Shown: positions 12,090-22,296 of the stretch, piece after piece
How the letters are laid out: every line of letters begins with the position of its first letter
Position numbering within the stretch: position 1 is the stretch's first letter
Source of the DNA: Ensifer sp. LC11
GTDB lineage: Bacteria > Pseudomonadota > Alphaproteobacteria > Rhizobiales > Rhizobiaceae
DNA length: 64,000 bases
Direction of reading: 5' to 3'
Assembly (NCBI RefSeq): GCF_001695835.1
Contig: NZ_MBSO01000034.1
Span: 186,001 to 250,000 of the forward strand
Notes under the pieces: model-generated
What the model saw: only the letters and a program-made list of their open reading frames with translations
Databases searched by the model: none
Told to the model about the DNA's origin: nothing
Program-made: the position numbers and the translations under genes

Positions 12090-13289
12090 ATGATGCACAC
12101 GCGCAACATCCGCCTGATGATGGCGAGCGCCGCGCTCCTCACCCTCGCTAGCCCAGCCTTCGCGCTCGATGGCGCCGATCTGATGAAGAAGCTCGACGCA
12201 GCGACGAACGCGAACGGTACGTCGATCGCCTATGACAAGGCCGAGGTCGATGGCGACAAGGTCACGGTGACCGGGGTGAAGCTCAAGGTCGCAAGCCAGC
12301 CGGGCGAAGCGGTGGACCTGAAGATCGGGGACCTGACCTTCGAAGGCGTCGAGGAAACCGAGGGCGGCGGCTATTACGCCGAAACCGTGTCGTTCCCCGA
12401 TGTCAATCTCAGCCAGGACGAAGGAAGCGTGTCGGTCAAGGACATCCTGCTCTCTGGCCTGACGATCCCTGCCAATGCGACTGGCGGAACGATCAACGAC
12501 ATTCTTCTTTATGAAAGCGCGAGCACCGGCCCCATCGCGGTCAGCTCCAAGGGCAAGGAAGTGTTCTCGCTCGAGAGCACCGAAGCCAATTTGGCGCGCC
12601 AGGAGAACGACGCCGGCTTTGACTTCGACGCAACGGCCTCCGGCATCAAGGCGGACCTTTCCTCGGTCGAAGATGCCAAGACGAAGGAAGCGATCGAGAA
12701 GCTCGGCCTGACCACGCTTGACGGTGCTCTGACGATGAAGGGCAGCTGGGAAGTCGAGAGCGGCAATGTTGCTCTGGAAGAATATGCCGTCGACTTCAAG
12801 AATGTCGGCCGGCTGAACTTCGCCCTCGACATTTCCGGCTACACGCTCGCTTTCGTCAAGTCGATGCAGGAAGCGATGAAGGCTGCCGAGGCCAACCCGA
12901 ACAAGGAAGAAGCCAACCAGGCCATGGGTCTCGCCATGATGGGCCTGATGCAGCAACTGACCTTCAACAGCGCCGAAATCCGCTTCGACGACGCATCCAT
13001 CACCAAGAAGGCGCTCGATTACGCCGGCTCGCAGCAGGGTGTCTCGGGTGATCAGATGGCGCAGTCGCTGAAGGGCCTGGTGCCGATGATGATGGCGCAA
13101 CTCAACGTGCCGGAACTGCAGAACCAGGTGTCGGCCGCGGTCAATGCCTATCTCGATGGCCCGAAGAGCCTGACGATCAGCGCCGCGCCGGAAAAGCCCG
13201 TGCCGTTCCCGATGATCATGGGCGCCGCGATGGGCGCACCAAACACGATCCCCTCGGTGCTCGGCGTCAAGGTGACGGCGAACGATTGA
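12090..13289 (+). CDS. Secreted protein of unknown function
   Basis: A 399-residue exported protein. The ATG at 12090 has AAGGAA about seven bases upstream and gives a clear signal peptide (basic MMHTRNIRLMM, then hydrophobic residues, cleavage near ASPAFA). The mature part repeats beta-rich blocks with many KVTVTGVKLKV and GDLTFEGVEE type stretches and an all-helical, methionine-rich region (about 255-300). The pattern recalls periplasmic lipid-transfer or AsmA-like folds but no motif proves it. I do not recognise a named family; it appears conserved-type rhizobial sequence and stands alone. Confidence 0.82.
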   Translation: MMHTRNIRLMMASAALLTLASPAFALDGADLMKKLDAATNANGTSIAYDKAEVDGDKVTVTGVKLKVASQPGEAVDLKIGDLTFEGVEETEGGGYYAETVSFPDVNLSQDEGSVSVKDILLSGLTIPANATGGTINDILLYESASTGPIAVSSKGKEVFSLESTEANLARQENDAGFDFDATASGIKADLSSVEDAKTKEAIEKLGLTTLDGALTMKGSWEVESGNVALEEYAVDFKNVGRLNFALDISGYTLAFVKSMQEAMKAAEANPNKEEANQAMGLAMMGLMQQLTFNSAEIRFDDASITKKALDYAGSQQGVSGDQMAQSLKGLVPMMMAQLNVPELQNQVSAAVNAYLDGPKSLTISAAPEKPVPFPMIMGAAMGAPNTIPSVLGVKVTAND

Positions 13290-13644
13290 TCCTTCTTGGC
13301 GCTGGCCCCGACCCTCAATCGGTCGCGAGCCGGCCCAGGAAGTACATTACGAAGACATTTTTGCGCGCCTGTCCGGGCGCGCAAAGCTTATCGAGACGGA
13401 TCGCGGCCAAAGCGGTCATACGCCGCCGCCATCGCCAATCGTTCATTCGAGAAAATTTTCTCCCGGGGCCGATGGCGCTTTTCTTGAAAATCGGGCATGT
13501 CCCAATTGAAGCGGCGAGAACATCCGCCGACAGCGAAGGCGAGTAACTTGCGGCGCGCAGAACAATACACGTTTGCAGACATAACAAGCTGAAATTTCAA
13601 TAAAAACCCGATAGCCCTCTTTTCTCACGGCAGATCGAACATAA
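13290..13644. other. 355-base intergenic region before the P450 gene
   Basis: No gene seen. It contains a ten-base-pair inverted repeat at 13360-13385 (TTTGCGCGCC and GGCGCGCAAA around TGTCCG) that could end the preceding transcript, but no T-run follows the stem on either strand. Confidence 0.5.
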
Positions 13645-15078
13645 ATGCTCGCCTGGCTCCAGCAATCCGTCAATTTCAAAGAAGAACTGCTGGAGGGGAA
13701 GTTCGCTCCCGTCCGGGCTGACTATTACTCCGGGCCACCGGGAAATCCGTTGCGACTCCTGCTGCAGGCACGCACCGATTTGATGTCGATCTGGCGCGCC
13801 AGCGATTTTACCGAAAAGGTCTCGCAAATCCGGCTGCTCGGCCGGCAGGTGATCCTTGTCAACTCCCCCGACCTGATCCGCCAGGTCGTCGTCAAGCGCC
13901 ACGAAAACTTCGAGCGCAAGAGCCCGCAGATGCGCCGGGCGCTGGAGTTTCTCCTGGGCGACGGGCTGTTCATCTCCGACGGCGAGACCTGGAAACAGCG
14001 ACGGCCGCTCGTTGCTGACATTGTCCACGCCAAGAGGGTACCGGCCTTCGGCCCGGTCATGGAGAAGACGACCAGCGAACTCGTCGAGCGCTGGAACCAG
14101 ATGCCCGATGGTGCGGAGGTCAACGCCCTGCACGAAATGGCAGGGCTGACGGCCGAGATCATCGCGCGCAGCGTGTTCGGCAACCAGCTCGGCGACGATA
14201 GCGCGGCTGCGGTCACCGACGGTTTCACCAGCTACCAATCGCTGGTCGATTCCATCAACATCGGCTACTTCCTCGGCTTCAACGACGGCTTGCCAGTGCT
14301 GCGCACGCCGAGCCTGCGTCGCTCGGTCAAGCGCATCCACGGGATCATCGACAAGGTAGTGGAGGATCACCTTGCCGGACGCGGCGACCACAATTCGATG
14401 GTCGAGCTGCTCATTCGGCGTCAGCAGAGAAATCCGGAACTGAAGCTGGATGTCGTTGCCTTGCGCAACGAAGCCGCGACCATTTTCATGGCCGGCCACG
14501 AGACGACAGCCGCCACCCTCACCTGGACCTGGTATCTGCTGTCAAAAGCGGGATGGGTCGAAAAAGCCGTGCACGACGAGATCGCGCGTGTCTGCGGCGA
14601 TCGCACGCCGACGATCGACGACGTGCCGCAACTCGAATGGTGCCGGGCCGTCATCGAGGAAACGCTGCGCCTGTATCCGCCGGTTCCGATCCTCGCCAGA
14701 CAAACGCGTGAGGCGGACACGATCGGTGACATCGCCGCCGAGCCGGGCTCACTGATCCTGATCGTTCCGTGGCTTCTGCATCGGACGGCCAGCCTTTTCG
14801 AAGACCCGCACCATTTCCACCCGGAGCGCTTCACGGAAGGCCGCCGTCCGACGCCCTACAGCTTCATTCCCTTTGCCAGCGGTCCGCGCGTTTGCCCAGG
14901 CCTTCATTTCGGCCTGACGGAAGCCATTCTCTGCCTGGCAATCATTGCCCAGCGCTACCGGGTTCGCCTTCGCAAGCACCATGCGGTCGGGCCGATCTGC
15001 CGCCTGACCCTCAGGCCGAAGGACGGACTTCCGGTTACCCTGCACAAGCGGGAGAGCTCGACACATGGCGCCAGCTGA
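13645..15078 (+). CDS. Cytochrome P450
   Basis: A haem-thiolate monooxygenase of 477 residues. All signatures are visible: oxygen-activating I-helix AGHET at 283-287, the ExxR pair Glu339/Arg342 in EETLRLYPP, and the haem ligand Cys417 in FASGPRVCPG. No N-terminal membrane anchor, so it is probably soluble or peripheral. No ferredoxin or reductase gene is adjacent; electrons must come from elsewhere. The stop overlaps the start of the acyltransferase gene by 14 bases, which suggests translational coupling and a shared pathway, perhaps on a fatty acyl or other lipid substrate. The substrate is not deducible. Confidence 0.95.
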   Translation: MLAWLQQSVNFKEELLEGKFAPVRADYYSGPPGNPLRLLLQARTDLMSIWRASDFTEKVSQIRLLGRQVILVNSPDLIRQVVVKRHENFERKSPQMRRALEFLLGDGLFISDGETWKQRRPLVADIVHAKRVPAFGPVMEKTTSELVERWNQMPDGAEVNALHEMAGLTAEIIARSVFGNQLGDDSAAAVTDGFTSYQSLVDSINIGYFLGFNDGLPVLRTPSLRRSVKRIHGIIDKVVEDHLAGRGDHNSMVELLIRRQQRNPELKLDVVALRNEAATIFMAGHETTAATLTWTWYLLSKAGWVEKAVHDEIARVCGDRTPTIDDVPQLEWCRAVIEETLRLYPPVPILARQTREADTIGDIAAEPGSLILIVPWLLHRTASLFEDPHHFHPERFTEGRRPTPYSFIPFASGPRVCPGLHFGLTEAILCLAIIAQRYRVRLRKHHAVGPICRLTLRPKDGLPVTLHKRESSTHGAS

Positions 15079-16072
15079 CCCGCACCTGCGGCAACCGATT
15101 ACCAAACGCAAGGCCTGGACTTTCGCCGAGCCGGGAGCTCCCGGTCTGGCGGACGCACTGGCAGGTGGCGATCGGCTGCAGGCGTTCTGGCGTTACTGGG
15201 TCATCGACAACCTGTGGAACCTTGCCAACCTGCTTGCCCATTTCGGCATGAAGCTTCTGCCGATGGATACCTGCTCGCGCCTGGGGGCAGCACTTGGCCT
15301 CTTTGTGGTGCCCCGTTTCCACAAGGTCGCCACGCGACGCGCCCGCGATACGATCCGGCATCTGCGCCCGGACCTCAGTCCTCAGGAGCAAGAGGCGCTG
15401 TTTCTCGCAAACTGTCAGGCCCAGGGTCGTCTGATGACGGAATTCTCCGTCGTCAACCGATTGCAGCAACGCCATGATCGGCTGCGGACCGATGGCCTCG
15501 CCCCGATCCGCGCGATTGCGAACAAGGGCCCGGTCATCCTCGTTGGCCTGCATCTCGGCAACTGGGAGGTCGGCACGATCGCGTTCCGCAACCTCGGCCT
15601 TCAGCCACACGCCTTCTACGTGCCTCCCAAGAGCCGGGCAAAGGCCTGGATCGCCAATCGGGTCCGCAGCAAGGCCGGCTTGCGATTTCTGCCGCCGGGC
15701 GTCGAGGGCATTCGGCCGGCGCTCAAGGTCCTGAAGAGCGGTGGCGTCGTCAGCATGTTCTGCGACGAGGGTTTTGGCGGCATGATCCGCGGGCCGTTCT
15801 TCGATCGCAAACCGCATCAGGAAGGCAACCTTGCGCTGGCGATCCGCCTAGCGCGCATGACGGGGGCGACGATCTGTCCGTGGTACGGCCTGCGCACCGA
15901 GGGCTTCCGCTTCGAATGCCAGGCACTCGAGCCCATCCGGTTGCCGGCCGAGGACCATCCCAATGCAAGGCTCCTGGACGACATGCTGCTCTTGAACAAC
16001 GCGATCGAGCCCATCGTGCGCGCGCATCTCGACCAGTGGTACTTCCTCGACAATGCGCTTCGGCCTGAGTGA
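15065..16072 (+). CDS. LpxL/HtrB-like lipid acyltransferase
   Basis: A 335-residue member of the lysophospholipid/lipid A acyltransferase superfamily. The HX4E catalytic pair is His163/Glu168 in GLHLGNWE. A downstream basic region (PKSRAKAWIANRVRSKAG) resembles the family's substrate-contact block. A hydrophobic stretch near residues 47-82 fits membrane attachment. The start overlaps the P450 gene by 14 bases. This arrangement suggests transfer of an acyl chain onto, or from, the product of the P450, rather than the housekeeping lipid A step. The exact acceptor is unknown. Confidence 0.9.
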   Translation: MAPADPHLRQPITKRKAWTFAEPGAPGLADALAGGDRLQAFWRYWVIDNLWNLANLLAHFGMKLLPMDTCSRLGAALGLFVVPRFHKVATRRARDTIRHLRPDLSPQEQEALFLANCQAQGRLMTEFSVVNRLQQRHDRLRTDGLAPIRAIANKGPVILVGLHLGNWEVGTIAFRNLGLQPHAFYVPPKSRAKAWIANRVRSKAGLRFLPPGVEGIRPALKVLKSGGVVSMFCDEGFGGMIRGPFFDRKPHQEGNLALAIRLARMTGATICPWYGLRTEGFRFECQALEPIRLPAEDHPNARLLDDMLLLNNAIEPIVRAHLDQWYFLDNALRPE

Positions 16073-16207
16073 TCCCTTCCGCGCTTTTTCGCCCCCAAGG
16101 CTCCCATGATATGATCAGCGCTTGATGCCGATCTCCCCTGGCCTATCTAGTCTGTACGGGGACCGCGGTCTCCGCATTCCTGACCGATAAAACGGGAGGA
16201 GAAGCTC

Positions 16208-16441
16208 ATGGGACTGAAGCACGCGGATATTACCGCCATCCTTGGTCCGGTCGACGAGACGCTGATGGCCGAGTTGCTAGCGACGGGCGCGACGGCGGGC
16301 GAACTTGCAGAAGCAATCGCCTGGGTCAACAACGATGAAGCGCTGATCGGTGAGGGCCGCCACCTGCCCGCGGGACGCGTTGCAGCGTTGATCGATATCC
16401 TGACACCCGACAATGACGAGGAGCGTAGTTTCGAGATGTAG
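16208..16441 (+). CDS. 77-residue conserved-type hypothetical protein
   Basis: An acidic, soluble, helix-rich protein with a good ribosome-binding site (GGGAGGAGAAGCTC before the ATG). Its sequence (start [19 protein letters not shown]) has no cysteines, membrane segment or motif I recognise. It lies 103 bases upstream of groEL in the same orientation, where groES would usually stand, but shows no resemblance to GroES (about 95 residues, mobile loop). Probably co-expressed with groEL. Confidence 0.75.
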   Translation: MGLKHADITAILGPVDETLMAELLATGATAGELAEAIAWVNNDEALIGEGRHLPAGRVAALIDILTPDNDEERSFEM

Positions 16442-16532
16442 TCGACCTCGGTACTGTCCTGAGGCGATCGATTGCAGGCAAGGTTGCCCGGTGTTGGGCG
16501 ACGGGCGCATGAAGCCAGGTGTTTCGTGTTGA

Positions 16533-18170
<1,638 letters not shown>

Positions 18171-18191
18171 CAGGTTCCGCGTCTCATTCTT

Positions 18192-18842
18192 TCAGGAAGA
18201 GGGCTGCCGGTGACGTGCGACCTCGCCGATCGCCAGTTCGGCGATCTGCAGGAGTTCCGTTTCGCTGGCGCCGTCCTGCGCCTGGACCGTCATACCCTGG
18301 AGGATCGCGCCGACGAAGCGCGCAAGCCCGGCGGCGTCCGTTTCCGCGCCCAGTTCCCCGTCAACGACGCCCTGCCTGAGACGATGCTCCAGCAGCGCCA
18401 GCGTCTCGCCGCGCAGGGCAGATACGTGCTTTGCGATCGCCTGGTTCTCGACGGCGCAGGTCAGCACCGCGGTTGAGATCATGCAGCCCTTCGGTCGGCC
18501 GGGGAGTGTGAATTCATGTGCCGAGGCACGCAGCATCTTGCCGATCACCTCGACCACATGCCCTTCGCTGGCGAGACTGCGGCCCGCCGCAGCCCCCTCC
18601 TCCTGCCGATACTGTTCAAGCGCCTCGCGATAAAGATCCGCCTTTGAGGTGAAGGCGGCATAGAGGCTTTGCGGCGTGATCCCCATGGCCGCGGTCAGAT
18701 CGGCTATCGAGGCGCCCTCGTAGCCGAGCCGCCAGAAGGTCTCGCCGGCCGCGGCCAGAGCGACGTCACGATCGAACGCACGCGGTCGTCCACGGCGACG
18801 CGCAGAAGATTCTGCCGAATTGCTATTTTTCACAATGGTCAC
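18192..18842 (-). CDS. TetR/AcrR-family regulator
   Basis: A one-component repressor of about 216 residues. The N-terminal HTH covers roughly residues 20-65 (RGRPRAFDRDVALAAAGETF, then ADLTAAMGITPQSLYAAF), the remainder forms the ligand domain (AefR-like C-terminal part). I choose the GTG at 18842; a GTG at 18833 and an ATG at 18884 are alternatives, but a TATAAT on the minus strand at 18889-18894 would place the transcript start after that ATG. It is divergent from the serine hydrolase at 18909 and repeated AATGGTCA boxes lie between them. Confidence 0.85.
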   Translation of the reverse strand: MTIVKNSNSAESSARRRGRPRAFDRDVALAAAGETFWRLGYEGASIADLTAAMGITPQSLYAAFTSKADLYREALEQYRQEEGAAAGRSLASEGHVVEVIGKMLRASAHEFTLPGRPKGCMISTAVLTCAVENQAIAKHVSALRGETLALLEHRLRQGVVDGELGAETDAAGLARFVGAILQGMTVQAQDGASETELLQIAELAIGEVARHRQPSS

Positions 18843-18883
18843 TCTAGAATTCTCGTAAGTCCTGGCGTATTCAGGAATGGTCA
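18834..18883. promoter_or_regulatory. Repeated AATGGTCA boxes between tetR-like gene and hydrolase
   Basis: AATGGTCA occurs at 18834-18841 and again at 18876-18883, 42 bases apart. Each is near-palindromic (AATGGTCATT against AATGACCATT). The wider blocks TCACAATGGTCA and TGGTCATTGTGA are inverted partners matching at 10 of 12 positions. A minus-strand TATAAT (18889-18894) abuts the second box. A plausible operator for the TetR protein; untested. Confidence 0.4.
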
Positions 18884-18908
18884 TTGTGATTATAGAGGGA
18901 TTTGTCCG

Positions 18909-20111
18909 ATGAGTCTCCACCTGAAAGGCGCCGCACTGCTGGGCATGTTGCTCGCCGCTCCCGCATTTGCAGACGATCAAAGCGCATCGCTTCGTGCACG
19001 GCTCGACCCGGTGATTGACCGCGCGATCGCCGACAAGCGCATCGTCGGCACGGTGATCCTCGTCGCCCGCGACGGCGAACTGGTCTACGCCCGCGCCGCC
19101 GGGCAGGCCGACCGGGAGGCTGGCCGGGCGGAGAAGGAAGATGACATCTTCCGCTTCGCGTCCGTCACCAAGCCGTTCGTGACGGCCGCGGCCATGCGTC
19201 TCGTCGAAGAGGGGCGGATCACACTTGACGATCCGGTCAGCAAGTGGCTCCCGGATTTCCATCCGACGTTCGACGGCAAACCGGCGACGATCCTTGTTCG
19301 TCATCTGCTCAACCATACGGCGGGGCTTGAATACGGCTTCTTCCAATCGCCTGGCGGCTCCTATGCCAAGGCCGGCGTCTCCGACGGTCTTGATCTCACC
19401 GATATCTCGCTCGACGAGAACCTGAAGCGTCTCGCCAGTGTTCCGCTCGCCTCCGAACCGGGCAAGACCTTTCGCTATTCGCTGGCGATCGACGTTCTTG
19501 GCAGCGTCATCGAGAAGGCGACCGGTAAGACGCTCGACAAGGCCGTCGACGAACTGGTCGTCGCTCCGCTGTCCATCACCGGCGCAGGCTTCTCGACAAA
19601 GCCATCTGAAAGGCTGACCGCCGCCTATTTCGACGGTTCGCCGGAACCGAAACGCATGGAGGGAAGCATCGCCGTGCCGATCGGCGAAGGCCAGTTGATG
19701 TTCTCGCCGGACCGCATCCTAGATGCCAAGCAATTCCCTTCGGGTGGCGCCGGCATGGCCGGCACCGCAAAGGATGTGCTGACCTTCCTCGAGACCATCC
19801 GCAAGGGTGGCAGCCCTATCCTATCAGGCGAAACGGTGACGACGATGATGCAGGATCAAACCGGCCCTGAGGCGCAGACGCAGGGGCCAGGTTGGGGGTT
19901 CGGCTACGGCTGGGCCGTGCTCGTCGACCCTGAGGCGGCGGGCACGCCGCAATCGAAAGGCACGATCCAGTGGGGCGGCGCCTATGGCCACAACTGGTTC
20001 GTCGACCCGGTCGAAAAGATCACCGTCGTCGCCATGACCAACACGACCTTCGAGGGCATGTGGGGCCAGTTTACGCACGATGTTCGTGACGCCGTCTACG
20101 GCAAGCGCTGA
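18909..20111 (+). CDS. Serine hydrolase of the beta-lactamase (class C/EstB) fold
   Basis: An exported hydrolase of 400 residues. The ATG at 18909 follows GAGGGA by eight bases and yields a signal peptide ending APAFA. The SxxK nucleophile motif is Ser85-Val-Thr-Lys88; the second motif is Tyr190-Ser-Leu instead of the YxN of true beta-lactamases. The pattern fits EstB-type esterases and D-aminopeptidase relatives better than an antibiotic-resistance enzyme. A TetR regulator is divergent and probably controls it. A strong hairpin terminator follows the gene. Confidence 0.88.
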   Translation: MSLHLKGAALLGMLLAAPAFADDQSASLRARLDPVIDRAIADKRIVGTVILVARDGELVYARAAGQADREAGRAEKEDDIFRFASVTKPFVTAAAMRLVEEGRITLDDPVSKWLPDFHPTFDGKPATILVRHLLNHTAGLEYGFFQSPGGSYAKAGVSDGLDLTDISLDENLKRLASVPLASEPGKTFRYSLAIDVLGSVIEKATGKTLDKAVDELVVAPLSITGAGFSTKPSERLTAAYFDGSPEPKRMEGSIAVPIGEGQLMFSPDRILDAKQFPSGGAGMAGTAKDVLTFLETIRKGGSPILSGETVTTMMQDQTGPEAQTQGPGWGFGYGWAVLVDPEAAGTPQSKGTIQWGGAYGHNWFVDPVEKITVVAMTNTTFEGMWGQFTHDVRDAVYGKR

Positions 20112-20133
20112 ACCGGGATCAAACGCGGAAATG

Positions 20134-20165
20134 AAAAAGCCCGGCGAGACGATCGCCGGGCTTTT
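20134..20165. terminator. Bidirectional terminator between hydrolase and aspS
   Basis: A stem of thirteen base pairs (AAAAGCCCGGCGA with TCGCCGGGCTTTT around a short loop) with T-runs on both strands. It separates the convergent hydrolase (plus) and aspS (minus, ending at 20189). Confidence 0.85.
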
Positions 20166-20188
20166 CTTTTGATCGGGTCTATCCGACC

Positions 20189-21976
20189 TCAATCCTTCTT
20201 CTGCGGGATCGGGCGGATCGCCAGTTCGCGCAGCTGGGCAGGCGTCGCCTCGGACGGCGCACCCATCAGCAGGTCGACGGCCTGCTGGTTCATCGGGAAA
20301 ATCGAAATCTCGCGCAGGTTCTTGGCGCCGACGAGCAGCATGACGATGCGGTCGATGCCGAAGGCCATGCCGCCATGCGGCGGTGCGCCGTACTGGAAGG
20401 CGCGGTAGAGGCCGCCGAACTGATCTTCGACTTCCTGCTGCGACTTGCCGGTGAGCTCGAATGCCTTGACCATGACTTCGGGAAGCTGGTTACGGATCGA
20501 GCCGGAGGCGATTTCGAAGCCGTTGCAGACCATGTCGTACTGGTAGGCCTTGATCGACAGCGGGTCTTCGCCGTTCAGCGCTTCCAGACCACCCTGCGGC
20601 ATAGAGAAGGGGTTGTGGGCGAAGTCGATCTTCTTCTCGTCTTCCAGCCATTCGTAGAACGGGAAGTCGACGATCCAGCAGAATTCGTAGCGGTCGCGGT
20701 CGACGAGGTTCAGTTCCTCGCCGGCGCGGGTGCGGGCTTCGCCGGCAAACTTGTAGAACTTCGCGGGATCGCCGGCGACGAAGAAGCAGGCGTCGCCATC
20801 GTCCAGACCAAGCTGGGTGCGGATCGCATCGGTGCGCTCCTCGCCGATGTTCTTGGCGAGCGGACCGGCACCTTCGAGCTTCTCGCCTTCCTTGCGCCAG
20901 AAGATGTAGCCGAGGCCCGGCTGGCCCTGGCTCTGCGCCCAGGCATTCATGCGGTCGCAAAACGCGCGCGAGCCACCGGTCTTGGCCGGGATCGCCCATA
21001 CTTCGACCTTCGGGTTCGACGCGATCATGTTCGCGAACACCTTGAAGCCGGAGCCGGCGAAGTGCTCCGTGACGGCCTGCATCTCGATCGGGTTGCGCAG
21101 GTCCGGCTTGTCGGAGCCGTATTTGCGGATCGCCGTGTCATAGGGAATGCGCGGGAACGTCTCCGTCACCGGCTTGCCGTCGGCAAACTCGACGAAGATG
21201 TCGCGGATGACCGGCTCCATGGTCGACCAGACGTCTTCCTGTTCGACGAAGCTCATTTCGAGGTCGAGCTGGTAGAATTCGCCCGGAAGGCGGTCGGCGC
21301 GCGGGTCTTCGTCGCGGAAGCACGGTGCGATCTGGAAGTAACGGTCGAAGCCGGCAACCATCAGCAGCTGCTTGTACTGCTGCGGCGCCTGCGGCAGCGC
21401 GTAGAAGCTGCCGGGATGGATGCGCGACGGCACGAGGAAGTCACGCGCGCCTTCCGGCGACGACGCGGTCAGGATCGGCGTCGTGTATTCGGTAAAGCCG
21501 ACGTCGCCCATGTGACGGCGCATCGACGAGATGATCTGGGTGCGCTTGACGATGTTCTTGTGCAGCGTGTCGCGGCGCAGGTCGAGGAAGCGATACTTGA
21601 GGCGCACGTCTTCCGGATATTCAGGCTCGCCGAAGACTGGCAGCGGCAGTTCCTTGGCGGCCGAGAGAACCTCGATCTCCTGAGCGTAGAGCTCGATTTC
21701 GCCCGTCGGCATGCCCTTGTTGACGGTGTCGTCCATGCGCGCCTTGACGAGACCGTCGATGCGCACGACCCATTCGCCGCGAACGGTTTCGGCCGCCTTG
21801 AATGCCGGGCTGTCCGGATCCGCGACGACCTGCGTGATACCGTAGTGGTCGCGCAGGTCGATGAAGAGCAGCCCGCCATGGTCGCGGACGCGGTGAACCC
21901 AGCCGGAGAGGCGAACGGTGGAGCCGACGTCCGACTTGCGGAGGGCGGCACAGGTGTGGCTGCGGTAACGATGCAT
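20189..21976 (-). CDS. aspS: Aspartyl-tRNA synthetase
   Basis: Charges tRNA-Asp with aspartate. At 595 residues it has the bacterial-type layout: N-terminal OB-fold anticodon-binding domain (about 1-110, [15 protein letters not shown]), class II catalytic core with [12 protein letters not shown] (motif 2), the bacterial insertion (GAD) domain around 290-420, and motif 3 [16 protein letters not shown] near the C-terminus. Whether it also charges tRNA-Asn, as many alphaproteobacterial enzymes do, cannot be read here. It is monocistronic, with a 320-base gap upstream and a shared terminator downstream. Confidence 0.98.
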   Translation of the reverse strand: MHRYRSHTCAALRKSDVGSTVRLSGWVHRVRDHGGLLFIDLRDHYGITQVVADPDSPAFKAAETVRGEWVVRIDGLVKARMDDTVNKGMPTGEIELYAQEIEVLSAAKELPLPVFGEPEYPEDVRLKYRFLDLRRDTLHKNIVKRTQIISSMRRHMGDVGFTEYTTPILTASSPEGARDFLVPSRIHPGSFYALPQAPQQYKQLLMVAGFDRYFQIAPCFRDEDPRADRLPGEFYQLDLEMSFVEQEDVWSTMEPVIRDIFVEFADGKPVTETFPRIPYDTAIRKYGSDKPDLRNPIEMQAVTEHFAGSGFKVFANMIASNPKVEVWAIPAKTGGSRAFCDRMNAWAQSQGQPGLGYIFWRKEGEKLEGAGPLAKNIGEERTDAIRTQLGLDDGDACFFVAGDPAKFYKFAGEARTRAGEELNLVDRDRYEFCWIVDFPFYEWLEDEKKIDFAHNPFSMPQGGLEALNGEDPLSIKAYQYDMVCNGFEIASGSIRNQLPEVMVKAFELTGKSQQEVEDQFGGLYRAFQYGAPPHGGMAFGIDRIVMLLVGAKNLREISIFPMNQQAVDLLMGAPSEATPAQLRELAIRPIPQKKD

Positions 21977-22296
21977 CGTCTTATCCCGGAATTGCGAAAG
22001 GGCCGCGCAGGCTCGTGGGACACGGCGCGCGGCACATGGTCAAAATCGGGCGGAAAAGCGCATGATGCGCCGCCTTTGTCAAGCCGCGCAGCCGCTGCCG
22101 CCCCCGATGGAGGTGCGTTGTAGACGAAGGAAACGGCCAGTCCAAGGGCGCTTGTAGCGAGAGCAAGCCGAAATGCCGCGAAAAGAACGGCAACCGTCAC
22201 AATTCGGGGCTGTCCGACGGCCGAATGCGCGGCTACACAAACGAAGGCCCGCTGTGATCCCCGAGTCGCGGCCGATTTCCGGATGTCGCCTGCCCC
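21977..22296. other. 320-base divergent intergenic region
   Basis: Between the starts of aspS (minus) and the MFS gene (plus). No gene or repeat seen; it presumably holds both promoters. Only small local hairpins such as GCGCATGATGCGC are visible. Confidence 0.5.

Noticed and set aside
13360-13385. Ten-base-pair inverted repeat taken at first as a terminator
   Set aside because: No T-run follows the stem on either strand; kept only as a note in the gap entry.
18882-18884. ATG at 18884 as start of the TetR gene
   Set aside because: A minus-strand TATAAT at 18889-18894 would begin the transcript after this codon, and there is no ribosome-binding site; the GTG at 18842 is preferred.
20375-22123. 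582-codon plus-strand frame opposite aspS
   Set aside because: Shadow of aspS; product lacks motifs and runs past the aspS start into the intergenic region.
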